The translations under genes were made by a program, and so were the position numbers. The notes under the pieces are model-generated. The model made no database searches and was not told the DNA's origin. It saw only the letters and a program-made list of their open reading frames with translations. Below are positions 17,482 to 25,029 of a DNA stretch of 64,000 nucleotides, in pieces (position 1 is the stretch's first letter; each line of letters starts with the position of its first letter). The DNA is from Ferrimonas marina (GTDB taxonomy: Bacteria > Pseudomonadota > Gammaproteobacteria > Enterobacterales > Shewanellaceae): assembly GCF_900129905.1 (NCBI RefSeq), contig NZ_FQXG01000005.1, positions 179,604 to 243,603 of the forward strand, written 5' to 3'.

Positions 17482-17523
17482 CAGGCTGGCACTTACCCAG
17501 CCAGTCGTTCGCAGGCTAGGTTG
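17482..17523 (+). promoter_or_regulatory. Putative MocR-regulated promoter of the TonB receptor gene
   Basis: CTGGCACT (17486-17493) and TAGGTTG (17517-17523) match the two other sites with one base difference in spacing (31 instead of 30). The TAGGTT block lies about 29 bases before the receptor ATG. Confidence 0.62.
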
Positions 17524-17552
17524 GCTACAGAACAAAATTAGAGGGAATCAAC

Positions 17553-19970
17553 ATGGCAGTTAAGGACAACCGTAAGGCAGTATTTACCCGCTCTCCCCTG
17601 GCCCTGGCCATCGGCAGCGCGCTGATCTGCGCCAATGCGTTACCCACCAAGGCGGTAGCCGAAGAGGCCGAGGGCCAGATGGAGGTGATCGAGGTCACCG
17701 CCACCCGCCGGGTGCAATCGATCCACGAGATCCCCTACAACATCTCCGCCGTCAGCGGCGAGGAGCTGGAGTCCAAACAGATCGTCGACTCCGTTGACCT
17801 GCTGCGTAACGTCGCCGGTATTACCGTTATCGACCGCGGCTACCGCAACTCCGGCACCACCAACAGCATCATGATCCGCGGCATGAACGTCGACTCCGCC
17901 ACCCAGGGTGACGTGGCCCTATCGGCCGTTCCCACTGTCGCCACCTACATCGACGACACCCCCCTGTACGCCAACTTTGTGCTCAAAGACATCGCCCAGG
18001 TGGAAGTACTGCGTGGCCCCCAGGGCACCCTGTACGGCTCCGGCTCGCTGGCCGGTACCGTACGCTACCTGATGAACAAGCCGGTACTGGGGGAGTTTTC
18101 CGGCCAGGCCAGCGTCAACTTTGGCCAGACCGATGGCTCCGAGGGCTTCAACCTTAACTACGATGGCCTGGTGAACGTGCCGATCGGTGAGATGCTGGCG
18201 TTCCGCGCCAACGTCGGCAAGATCGACAACGACGGCATCATCGATTACCCCAATGTCTATGTCTTGAATGGCAATGGGGCCCCCACCGCCGCCGGCGGCG
18301 ACCTGGCCAACGGCGGCCCGGAGTTCCGCTACGTCGAGGACGCCGATACCGTCGACATCACCTACGGCCGCGCCTCGCTGCTGTTTGATACCGGCGGCCG
18401 CTTCAATGCCCAGCTGAGCTACCAATGGCAGGACGACGACATCGGCGCCCGTCGCCAGGTCACCAAAGGCAACAACTGGGTCGACGGCACCGAGCAGCCC
18501 TACGGTGATTACCAGAACGGCGCCATCCTGCTGGAACCGGCAGAGCGGGAGGTCGAACTGGCGGCACTGGAGCTGGAACTGGATATGGGCTTTGCCACCC
18601 TGAGCTCCTCCAGCTCCGTCTACTCCCACAAAGGCTCCTCAATCAGCGACAACACCGGTTTCTATGCCAAGAACTTCTGGTTCACCGGCCTCTACGCCGG
18701 TACCCCACGGCCCATGGCCCAGGCCAATCGTGGCTACGAGGATGAGGCCTTTGTCCAGGAGCTGCGCCTGGTCTCCAACCCGGATGATGGCTGGTTGGAT
18801 TGGGTGGCCGGTGCCTACTACATGGATCAGGACCTCAAGGCCTCCCAGGACAGCTTGATGCCGGGCTGGGCCGAGTGGATGGTGGCCTCGGATCAGGCCG
18901 ATCTCTGGACCAGCTGGGGTGCTAACATCCAGGACCAGGATTTCTACTACCGCCGTAACCAAAACTTCAAGGATCTGGCCCTGTTTGGCGAGCTGACCTT
19001 CCACATCAGCGACCGCTTGCGCGCCACCGTCGGTGCCCGCTGGTTCGACAACGAGTTCACCAACGACACCGTAATGTCCTTCCCGGTCTGGCCGGGCTTT
19101 GAAAGCACCCCGAACTTCAAGACCGAAGACGACGACGTGCTGTTCAAGGGCAACCTCTCCTACGACCTGACCGACCGCCACATGGTGTACGGTACCGTCT
19201 CCGAAGGCTACCGCCGTGGCGGCGCCAACGCCGTACCGCTGGAGGGCTTCCTGGCGGAAGATCCGGCCTACCAGCAGTACGACTCCGACTCGGTGGTCAA
19301 CTACGAGTTGGGGGTCAAGGGTGCGGTGGCCAACCACAGCTACACCCTGTCCGCCTTCTACATGGACTGGAGTGATCCGCAGCTCAACATCGCCACCTAC
19401 AACTGGGGCTTCTTCGCCGCGGTCAACGGCGAAAGCGCCCGAACCCAGGGCCTGGAGCTGGAGCTGCGTGGCTACCTGACCGACGCCATCTCCTACAACT
19501 TTGGCTACGCCTTTGTCGATGCCGAGCTGACCGACGACTTTATCGTGCTGCCGGGCACCGATGTGGCCTACGTCTACGCCGAAAAGGGCGCCCGACTGCC
19601 GGGTCAGGCCGAGCATGCGCTCAACCTGGGGCTGGATTACACCCACGAGTTCGACAGCGGGCTTTACTGGGTCACCAGCCTCAACGGCTACTACCAGTCT
19701 GAGACCGAGAACTCCCTGAGCCAGAGCGAGAAGTTCAACCGCACCCTAGACGGCTTCTCGCTGTGGAACCTGCAGACGCAGCTCAGTGGCGACGCCTGGG
19801 ACGTCACCCTCTACGTCAAGAACCTGTTCAACGAAGAGGGGGTCACCGGTGCCCTGCTGGAGCCCCATATGGGCACTCAGCCTGAGGTGGAGCGCTACTT
19901 GGGCAACAGCTCCAAGGACTACATCAGTCTGCCCCGTACCATCGGCGCGGCGCTGACCTGGCGTTTTTAA
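17553..19970 (+). CDS. TonB-dependent outer-membrane receptor
   Basis: Receptor of 805 residues with a signal peptide (to about residue 36), a TonB-box-like MEVIEVTATR, a plug domain (about 45-170: VEVLRGPQGTLYGSGSLAGTVRY) and a 22-strand barrel ending in Phe (LTWRF). The ligand is unknown. It shares a promoter element with the S12 hydrolase and amidase, so uptake of the same compound is likely. It is followed by a terminator and then by a TPR-sulfotransferase gene, a pairing often seen beside TonB receptors in Alteromonadales. Confidence 0.93.
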   Translation: MAVKDNRKAVFTRSPLALAIGSALICANALPTKAVAEEAEGQMEVIEVTATRRVQSIHEIPYNISAVSGEELESKQIVDSVDLLRNVAGITVIDRGYRNSGTTNSIMIRGMNVDSATQGDVALSAVPTVATYIDDTPLYANFVLKDIAQVEVLRGPQGTLYGSGSLAGTVRYLMNKPVLGEFSGQASVNFGQTDGSEGFNLNYDGLVNVPIGEMLAFRANVGKIDNDGIIDYPNVYVLNGNGAPTAAGGDLANGGPEFRYVEDADTVDITYGRASLLFDTGGRFNAQLSYQWQDDDIGARRQVTKGNNWVDGTEQPYGDYQNGAILLEPAEREVELAALELELDMGFATLSSSSSVYSHKGSSISDNTGFYAKNFWFTGLYAGTPRPMAQANRGYEDEAFVQELRLVSNPDDGWLDWVAGAYYMDQDLKASQDSLMPGWAEWMVASDQADLWTSWGANIQDQDFYYRRNQNFKDLALFGELTFHISDRLRATVGARWFDNEFTNDTVMSFPVWPGFESTPNFKTEDDDVLFKGNLSYDLTDRHMVYGTVSEGYRRGGANAVPLEGFLAEDPAYQQYDSDSVVNYELGVKGAVANHSYTLSAFYMDWSDPQLNIATYNWGFFAAVNGESARTQGLELELRGYLTDAISYNFGYAFVDAELTDDFIVLPGTDVAYVYAEKGARLPGQAEHALNLGLDYTHEFDSGLYWVTSLNGYYQSETENSLSQSEKFNRTLDGFSLWNLQTQLSGDAWDVTLYVKNLFNEEGVTGALLEPHMGTQPEVERYLGNSSKDYISLPRTIGAALTWRF

Positions 19971-19982
19971 ACGAGGCATTAT

Positions 19983-20005
19983 GCCGGGCGCTGCCCGGCT
20001 TTTTT
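19983..20005 (+). terminator. Rho-independent terminator
   Basis: GCCGGGC-GCT-GCCCGGC stem followed by TTTTTT, just after the TonB receptor stop. Confidence 0.92.
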
Positions 20006-20044
20006 CTTTACAGTGGAGAGGCTGACACCAAAGGATGGAGCGGT

Positions 20045-21616
20045 ATGACGGCGACGCTATCGGATAAGGCGCTGTACCAGGCGACCCGGCAACATTGGCA
20101 ACAGGGAAGGAAGGCAGAGGCGATCACCCTCTGTCGCCAACTTAACCAGCAGGCCCCGGGCTTTGCCCCCGGCTGGCTGCTGGCCAGCGAGATCGCCCTG
20201 ACCCGACGCCAGGCGTCAAACGCCCTGGCCCTGGCAGAACGGGCGCTGAAGCTGGCCCCCTCCACCGAGGCCGAGCTGCAGCAGGTTCGCTGCCTGCGCG
20301 CCCTTAATCGCTACCAAGCTGCGCGCCAGCAACTGGCCCAGCAGGGCATGCTGACCGATCTAAACCTGGGCAGCGAGCGGGCCTGGCTGTTCTCCGAGCT
20401 TGGCTGCCCCAACGCCGCCGCTAAGCAGTATCGCTACCTGCTGCAACATCATCCCGACGCCGCTCACCTGCATTTCAACCTGGCTACCGTACTGCGCCAC
20501 TTAGGCCAGCTGGAGGAGGCGGAACAGGCGCTGGACCGCACCATCGCGCTGCAACCGGAAGACGACGACGCCTGGCAGCTGCGCTCCAGCCTGCGCAAAC
20601 AAAAGCCAGACCGACATCACCTGACCGAGCTGACCGAGGCGATCAGCCAGCGCCAACGGCCCTGCCCCGCCCTGCACTTTGCCAAGGCCAAGGAGCTGGA
20701 AGATCTGGAGCGCTACGACGAAGCCTTTACCAGCCTGCAGACCGGTGCCGGTCAGCGCCGGGCCGAGATCCAGTACCAGGTGGAGCAGGATCTCGCCATC
20801 ATTCAGGCGATCCGCCAGCTGCCGACTCCGGCGCTGAAAACGGATTTCAACGCCCACTCTGAAGAACCTGGGCCCATCTTTGTGCTGGGCCTGCCCCGCA
20901 CCGGCAGCACCCTGGTGGAGCGGATGCTGGGCAGTCACCCGGAGTGTTACGCCGCCGGCGAGCTCAACGACTTTGCCCAGTGCCTGAGTCGACTGACCCT
21001 GGCCCAGGCTCAACAACAAGGCGTTCGCGTCAGCAATCAGCTCGAGTTGGTGCACCAGAGCGCCAGCATCGACATGGCTCAGCTGGGACAGCACTACCTG
21101 GCCTCACTGCCGCCGGAAGCGCAGCAGGCCCGTTGTTTTACTGACAAGATGCCGCTGAATTTTCTCTACATCGGCTGGCTGCTGCAGGCCCTGCCCAACG
21201 CCCGCATCGTCCATATCCAGCGCCACCCCATGGCCACCTGTTACGCCATCTACAAGCAGTGGTTTGACCGTGCCTACCCCTTCTCCTACGACCAACAGGA
21301 GCTGGCCCAGTACTACCATGGCTACCGCCAGTTGATGGCCCATTGGCAGCAGCACTATGGCGAACGCATCCACAGCGTCCAATATGAGACCCTGCTGGAG
21401 GCGCCGGAAGCGACCTGTCGGGCACTGCTCAGTCACTGCGGCCTGGATTGGGACCCGGCGGTACTGGCGTTCCACCGCCAAACCCAGGCCAGCACCACCG
21501 CCAGTGCCAGCCAGGTGCGTCAGCCGCTCTATCAAAGCTCTAAGGCGCAGTGGCAGCACTACCGCCAGCAGCTGGCCCCACTGGCCAAGCGACTGACGGA
21601 AATGGGATACCTGTAG
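20045..21616 (+). CDS. TPR-repeat sulfotransferase-family protein
   Basis: Protein of 523 residues. The N-terminal 250 residues are helical TPR-like repeats (for example HLHFNLATVLRHLGQLEEAEQAL). The C-terminal half is a sulfotransferase fold with a PAPS 5'-phosphate loop in FVLGLPRTGSTLVERML (about 281-297) and RHPMATCYAIYKQWF. Such proteins are widespread beside TonB receptors, but their acceptor is unknown. Own ATG at 20045 with GGAG upstream, after a terminator, so expression may differ from the receptor. Confidence 0.9.
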   Translation: MTATLSDKALYQATRQHWQQGRKAEAITLCRQLNQQAPGFAPGWLLASEIALTRRQASNALALAERALKLAPSTEAELQQVRCLRALNRYQAARQQLAQQGMLTDLNLGSERAWLFSELGCPNAAAKQYRYLLQHHPDAAHLHFNLATVLRHLGQLEEAEQALDRTIALQPEDDDAWQLRSSLRKQKPDRHHLTELTEAISQRQRPCPALHFAKAKELEDLERYDEAFTSLQTGAGQRRAEIQYQVEQDLAIIQAIRQLPTPALKTDFNAHSEEPGPIFVLGLPRTGSTLVERMLGSHPECYAAGELNDFAQCLSRLTLAQAQQQGVRVSNQLELVHQSASIDMAQLGQHYLASLPPEAQQARCFTDKMPLNFLYIGWLLQALPNARIVHIQRHPMATCYAIYKQWFDRAYPFSYDQQELAQYYHGYRQLMAHWQQHYGERIHSVQYETLLEAPEATCRALLSHCGLDWDPAVLAFHRQTQASTTASASQVRQPLYQSSKAQWQHYRQQLAPLAKRLTEMGYL

Positions 21617-21685
21617 CCTCACATCCCATCCACCAGCGGGGGAATTGAGGTAAACTCAGGCCATTGTTCCAGACCGAGAGTTTCC

Positions 21686-22213
21686 ATGAGCCACCCTGCC
21701 CTGATCGTGTTCGCCTGCTTTGCCAGCGTGCTGCTGCTCTACATCGCCCACATCGCCCGCAAGCACCGACAAAAGCTCAAGCAAGACAGCGAAGCGCTAC
21801 AGGCTCAGCTGGATAAACAGGTGCAATCGCTGCAAGCGGAGGGGGTGACCCTGGACGCCGAGGCGTTGGAGGGGCGCAGCCTCAAGAACCAGTTGTGGCA
21901 GAGCCTGCAGCAGGCCCACCAGGCCGGTTTCGACAGCAACCCGCGCAAAGGGGCCGCCGGTGGCCGCCTCACCGCGTTGCAGCAGGCCGATTGCGATGCG
22001 CTCATGGCCACTCTCACCGAGCTAGCTCCCCGCTGCCCCGAAACCGAGCAGCGCTGGCAGTTGTACCGGGCCCTGCTGGGCCAGGCGGCGCAACTGGGCG
22101 GCTTTGCTTACTGGGACCTGCGCGGCAGCGAGAAACAGGCTCGCAAGGGCCGGGAAGGATTGGAAGCCCAGCGCCGAGCCATGGCGGAACGCTTAGCCGC
22201 GCTTACCGAGTAA
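21686..22213 (+). CDS. Hypothetical protein with N-terminal membrane anchor and coiled coil
   Basis: Protein of 175 residues. Residues 5-23 (ALIVFACFASVLLLYIAHIA) form one membrane segment, then a Gln/Lys/Glu-rich helix (about 25-60) likely to coil. The rest is helical and soluble. No family was recognised. It is followed by a strong terminator and appears to be a single-gene unit. Confidence 0.75.
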   Translation: MSHPALIVFACFASVLLLYIAHIARKHRQKLKQDSEALQAQLDKQVQSLQAEGVTLDAEALEGRSLKNQLWQSLQQAHQAGFDSNPRKGAAGGRLTALQQADCDALMATLTELAPRCPETEQRWQLYRALLGQAAQLGGFAYWDLRGSEKQARKGREGLEAQRRAMAERLAALTE

Positions 22214-22226
22214 ACCGACTCAACAG

Positions 22227-22261
22227 AAAAAGCCGCAAGGGCTAATCCTTGCGGCTTTTTT
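22227..22261. terminator. Rho-independent terminator
   Basis: A 14-bp stem AAAAAGCCGCAAGG / CCTTGCGGCTTTTT with loop GCTAAT, A and T tracts on either side. Confidence 0.95.
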
Positions 22262-22329
22262 GTTCTTCACTTTTATATTTTCTCGACAGTTCGAGTACCC
22301 ATGCTTCACTAGATTTCTTTGTCGCGTTG

Positions 22330-22561
22330 GCGACGACAACCAAAGGGGCTACTCGCCCCCTTGGAACCCCCGCTGCCTCCAATCGGTGCTATCTCTTCGC
22401 TCCAGTGACATCAACTAGCGGCACAGACCAGAGTCGACCTCCCTGTCTCCGCTGGTCACTCCGGCCATCCTGGCCCTCGGCCTTGTCGATGTCACTTTTG
22501 CTCAGGCACCTCAAAGTCGGCCAAGAGCGGGTGGCACCACGCCGAATCGTTGCTCGTCGCT
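22330..22561 (+). repeat. Dispersed intergenic repeat, copy 1
   Basis: About 230 bases share long blocks with the reverse complement of 31865-32100: CGCCCCCTTGGAACCCCC, GAGTCGAC.TCCCTG, GGCCATCCTGGCC and AAGTCGGCCAAGAGC. The block fills the 300 bases between the terminator and the stop of the DUF3859 gene. No ORF in it looks real. Blocks are conserved while gaps vary, as in a mobile non-coding repeat. Confidence 0.75.
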
Positions 22562-22994
22562 ACAGTCCGCGTTGCTTCCAGAACTGGGCGATCTGCTGCT
22601 CCTCGTCCGCCAGGTGCACCTTGAAGCGTTTCTCCGCCACCACCTTACCGCCGAGCTCCAAGGTCATACGCCAGGTGCCGGCCTTGTTCTCCACCGGCGC
22701 CCAGATACAGTCCCCCAGGTAGAAGGTCCAGTCGTTGGACTCGACGTAGACCTCGCCATCAAAAGGAGCCTGGGGTATGCCCTCCTCGTCGGGAATGCCT
22801 GGGTGTTCGATGCAGTAACGCAGCTTCTGGTTCTTGGCCTTTTTGATCTGGGCAATAAAGCCAAACTCGATGTCCAGCTCCGCCGGCACGTGTATGGTGG
22901 ACTTGAGCAGGCGGGGCAGCTCACTGCTCTGCTCATCCCAGCGGGTGAAGATCCCGTAGCGGACGATGCTGACATCGGGCTTGAGTTTGGACAT
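22560..22994 (-). CDS. DUF3859-like protein
   Basis: Soluble protein of 144 residues, beta-rich, with the start VSIVRYGIFTRWDE, the central FYLGDCIWAPVENKAGTWRMTL and the end AQFWKQRG. The pattern resembles DUF3859 proteins of unknown function; this match is from memory. It lies 80 bases after the cupin gene on the same strand and might be the last gene of the aldolase-kinase-cupin unit. Confidence 0.7.
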   Translation of the reverse strand: MSKLKPDVSIVRYGIFTRWDEQSSELPRLLKSTIHVPAELDIEFGFIAQIKKAKNQKLRYCIEHPGIPDEEGIPQAPFDGEVYVESNDWTFYLGDCIWAPVENKAGTWRMTLELGGKVVAEKRFKVHLADEEQQIAQFWKQRGL

Positions 22995-23074
22995 GGGGTA
23001 CCTGCCATCATGAAAAACGGGCCAAGCCTATCGAAGGCTGGCCCGCTCGCCAAGCAGGTTGTCTGTTTAACGCT

Positions 23075-23443
23075 TTAACGCGGGAAGGGCTGGCCCGGTT
23101 CCCAGTCGATGTAGACGCTGTCTTTCTCCTCAAGGTGCGGCGCCTTGATGAACACCGCCTTAAAGTTGCTGCTGCTCTCATTACGAAACAGGTGGCTCTC
23201 CCCCGGCTCACAGCGCAGGTAGTCCCCCGCTTGCAACAACACCCGCTCGCCATCCACGTAGACCGCACACTCCCCCTCCAGCGCCAGGAAGGACTCCTCC
23301 TGGCGTTCGTGCTTATGGCAGGGGTGGGCTTCGCCGGGGGTGATCACCACCACGCCCAGGTCGACCCGGGGCCCGACGGTGAGGTACTTGGGGCCGTAGT
23401 CGCCGAAGCGGTAGTCGTGGTCACTCTCTTTGGTCAGGTACAT
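23075..23443 (-). CDS. Small cupin-domain protein
   Basis: Single cupin of 122 residues. Metal-ligand motif 1 is G(x)5HxH-like (PCHKHERQEESFLALEG: His42, His44, Glu49 region) and motif 2 is GDYLRCEPGESHLF with a His. It lies 18 bases after the LsrK-like kinase, so it is translated from the same message. A role as isomerase or sugar-binding enzyme for the kinase product is likely but inferred. Confidence 0.88.
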   Translation of the reverse strand: MYLTKESDHDYRFGDYGPKYLTVGPRVDLGVVVITPGEAHPCHKHERQEESFLALEGECAVYVDGERVLLQAGDYLRCEPGESHLFRNESSSNFKAVFIKAPHLEEKDSVYIDWEPGQPFPR

Positions 23444-23461
23444 GCTGCACTCCTTGATTGA

Positions 23462-25027
23462 TTAAAGCCCCGGGGCTTTCCACATGGATTGGGTCAGGCC
23501 TTCGTCCACCAGCGCCAGCTGCTTGGGATAGAGCTCCTGCCAGCGCGCCTTTACCTCATCATAGGCCCGATGCGCCTCGGCATCCGGCTCCAGGGTTCGA
23601 TCCCAGCGTACCCACTGGCCGGCGGCCTCGGCGATGTTGGAGAAGTGCCCCAGCCCCACCGCGGCGGCCATGGCGCCGCCCAGTGCGGTGGCTTCGCACA
23701 CCTTGGGGATCCGCACCCGCTTGCCGGTCACGTCCGCCAGGATCTGCGGCCATAGCCAGCCCTTGCTGGCGCCGCCGGCAAACACCAGGGTGTCGCTGTC
23801 GTGGCCACTGAAGGCGGCGATCGCCTCCAGGTTTACCGCCGAAACGATGCAGGCGTTCTCCTCCAGGCTGCGGAACATGCTGCCCTTGGTGCAGATCCCA
23901 GGCTCGATGGAGAGGTTCAAAAAGGAGGGGCTGGCGTGGTACCAGCGGTCGTAATGCATCGCATCAGAGAAGATCGGCATGATGCCGTGGCTGCCCACCG
24001 GCACCTTCGAGGCCATCTCCTCCAGTAGGTCGTAAGGGTCACGCCCCGCCGCCTCGGCCGCTACCACCTCTTCATGGCAGAAGGTGTCGCGGAACCAGCG
24101 CATGGTCAGGCCGGAGAAGAAGGTGATCCCCTCCGCCTGGGACAGGCCAGGGATCACGTGGGGATTGACCCGGATCCCCATGTCCGCCGGCGGTGGGGTA
24201 TCGGCGGGGATGTTCACCACCTGCTGCCAGAAGGTGCCCCCCAGCACCGCGCCCTGGCCCACTTCCACCACGCCCAGGCCGGCGGCGCCCAGTTGCACAT
24301 CGCCGCCGCCCATCACCACCGGGGTGCCCACCGCCAGGCCACAGGCCGCGGCCGCTTCCGGGGTCACCTGGCCCACCACCTGACCCGGCTCCAGTACCGG
24401 CGGGAACAGGCAATGGCTCAGGCCCACATCAGCGGCCATCTCCGGGCACCACTGGCGCCGGGCCAGATCGAAGATCCCGGTGGTGCCGCCGTTGGAGGGC
24501 TCGGTGGCGATCTCGCCGCTGAGTCGAGCCAGCACCCAGTCGCTGATCATCGAGATCTTATCCGCCTTCTCATATAACTCCGGCCGGTTCTCCTTGACCC
24601 ACAGCAGCCGGGGCAGCGCCCCCAGGGCGAAGGTCTGCCCTGAGCGCTGATAGAACTGGGCCTCGATGCCGGGGAACATCTCCTTGAGCTCCCGCACCTG
24701 GGTATCGGCCCGGGCATCGACGTTGGCAACCGCCCACAACTCCTTGCCCTGCTGGTCATAGAGGACGATGCCCTCGCGCATGCTCGAAGCGGTAATCGCC
24801 GCCAGCTGCTCCGGCTGGATACCGGCAACCGCGATGGCCTGGCGTACACACTGAGCCACCAGCTGCCAGTCAGCGGCACAATCAAACGACATGGAGTGGG
24901 GCACGCCGGACTCGCTGCGGTGGGTCCACTCCTGCTGGCCGATACCCAGCTCCCGGCCCTGCAGGTCAAACACCACGGCACGGACGCTGCCGGTGCCGGC
25001 ATCGATGGTCATCAGGTATTGAGACAT
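23462..25027 (-). CDS. lsrK: Autoinducer-2 kinase (LsrK-like), FGGY family
   Basis: Kinase of 521 residues, very close to E. coli LsrK along its whole length as I recall it: YLMTIDAGTGSVRAVVFDL, SMREGIVLY, ANVDARA, MISDWVLARLSGE, GGGDVQLG, GGTFWQQVVN, RVNPHVIPG, SGLTMRWFRDTFCHEE and the last residues WKAPGL. LsrK phosphorylates the quorum signal AI-2 in the cytosol. The rest of the lsr operon (transporter, LsrF, LsrG, LsrR) is missing here. Instead it is coupled to a class II aldolase (2-base gap) and a cupin. A related C5 sugar as true substrate is possible. Confidence 0.9.
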   Translation of the reverse strand: MSQYLMTIDAGTGSVRAVVFDLQGRELGIGQQEWTHRSESGVPHSMSFDCAADWQLVAQCVRQAIAVAGIQPEQLAAITASSMREGIVLYDQQGKELWAVANVDARADTQVRELKEMFPGIEAQFYQRSGQTFALGALPRLLWVKENRPELYEKADKISMISDWVLARLSGEIATEPSNGGTTGIFDLARRQWCPEMAADVGLSHCLFPPVLEPGQVVGQVTPEAAAACGLAVGTPVVMGGGDVQLGAAGLGVVEVGQGAVLGGTFWQQVVNIPADTPPPADMGIRVNPHVIPGLSQAEGITFFSGLTMRWFRDTFCHEEVVAAEAAGRDPYDLLEEMASKVPVGSHGIMPIFSDAMHYDRWYHASPSFLNLSIEPGICTKGSMFRSLEENACIVSAVNLEAIAAFSGHDSDTLVFAGGASKGWLWPQILADVTGKRVRIPKVCEATALGGAMAAAVGLGHFSNIAEAAGQWVRWDRTLEPDAEAHRAYDEVKARWQELYPKQLALVDEGLTQSMWKAPGL

Positions 25028-25029
25028 GG

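Noticed and set aside
22263-22722. A plus-strand protein of about 157 residues covering the repeat
   Set aside because: It overlaps the DUF3859 gene antisense and resembles the spurious frame in the second repeat copy; both derive from the non-coding repeat.
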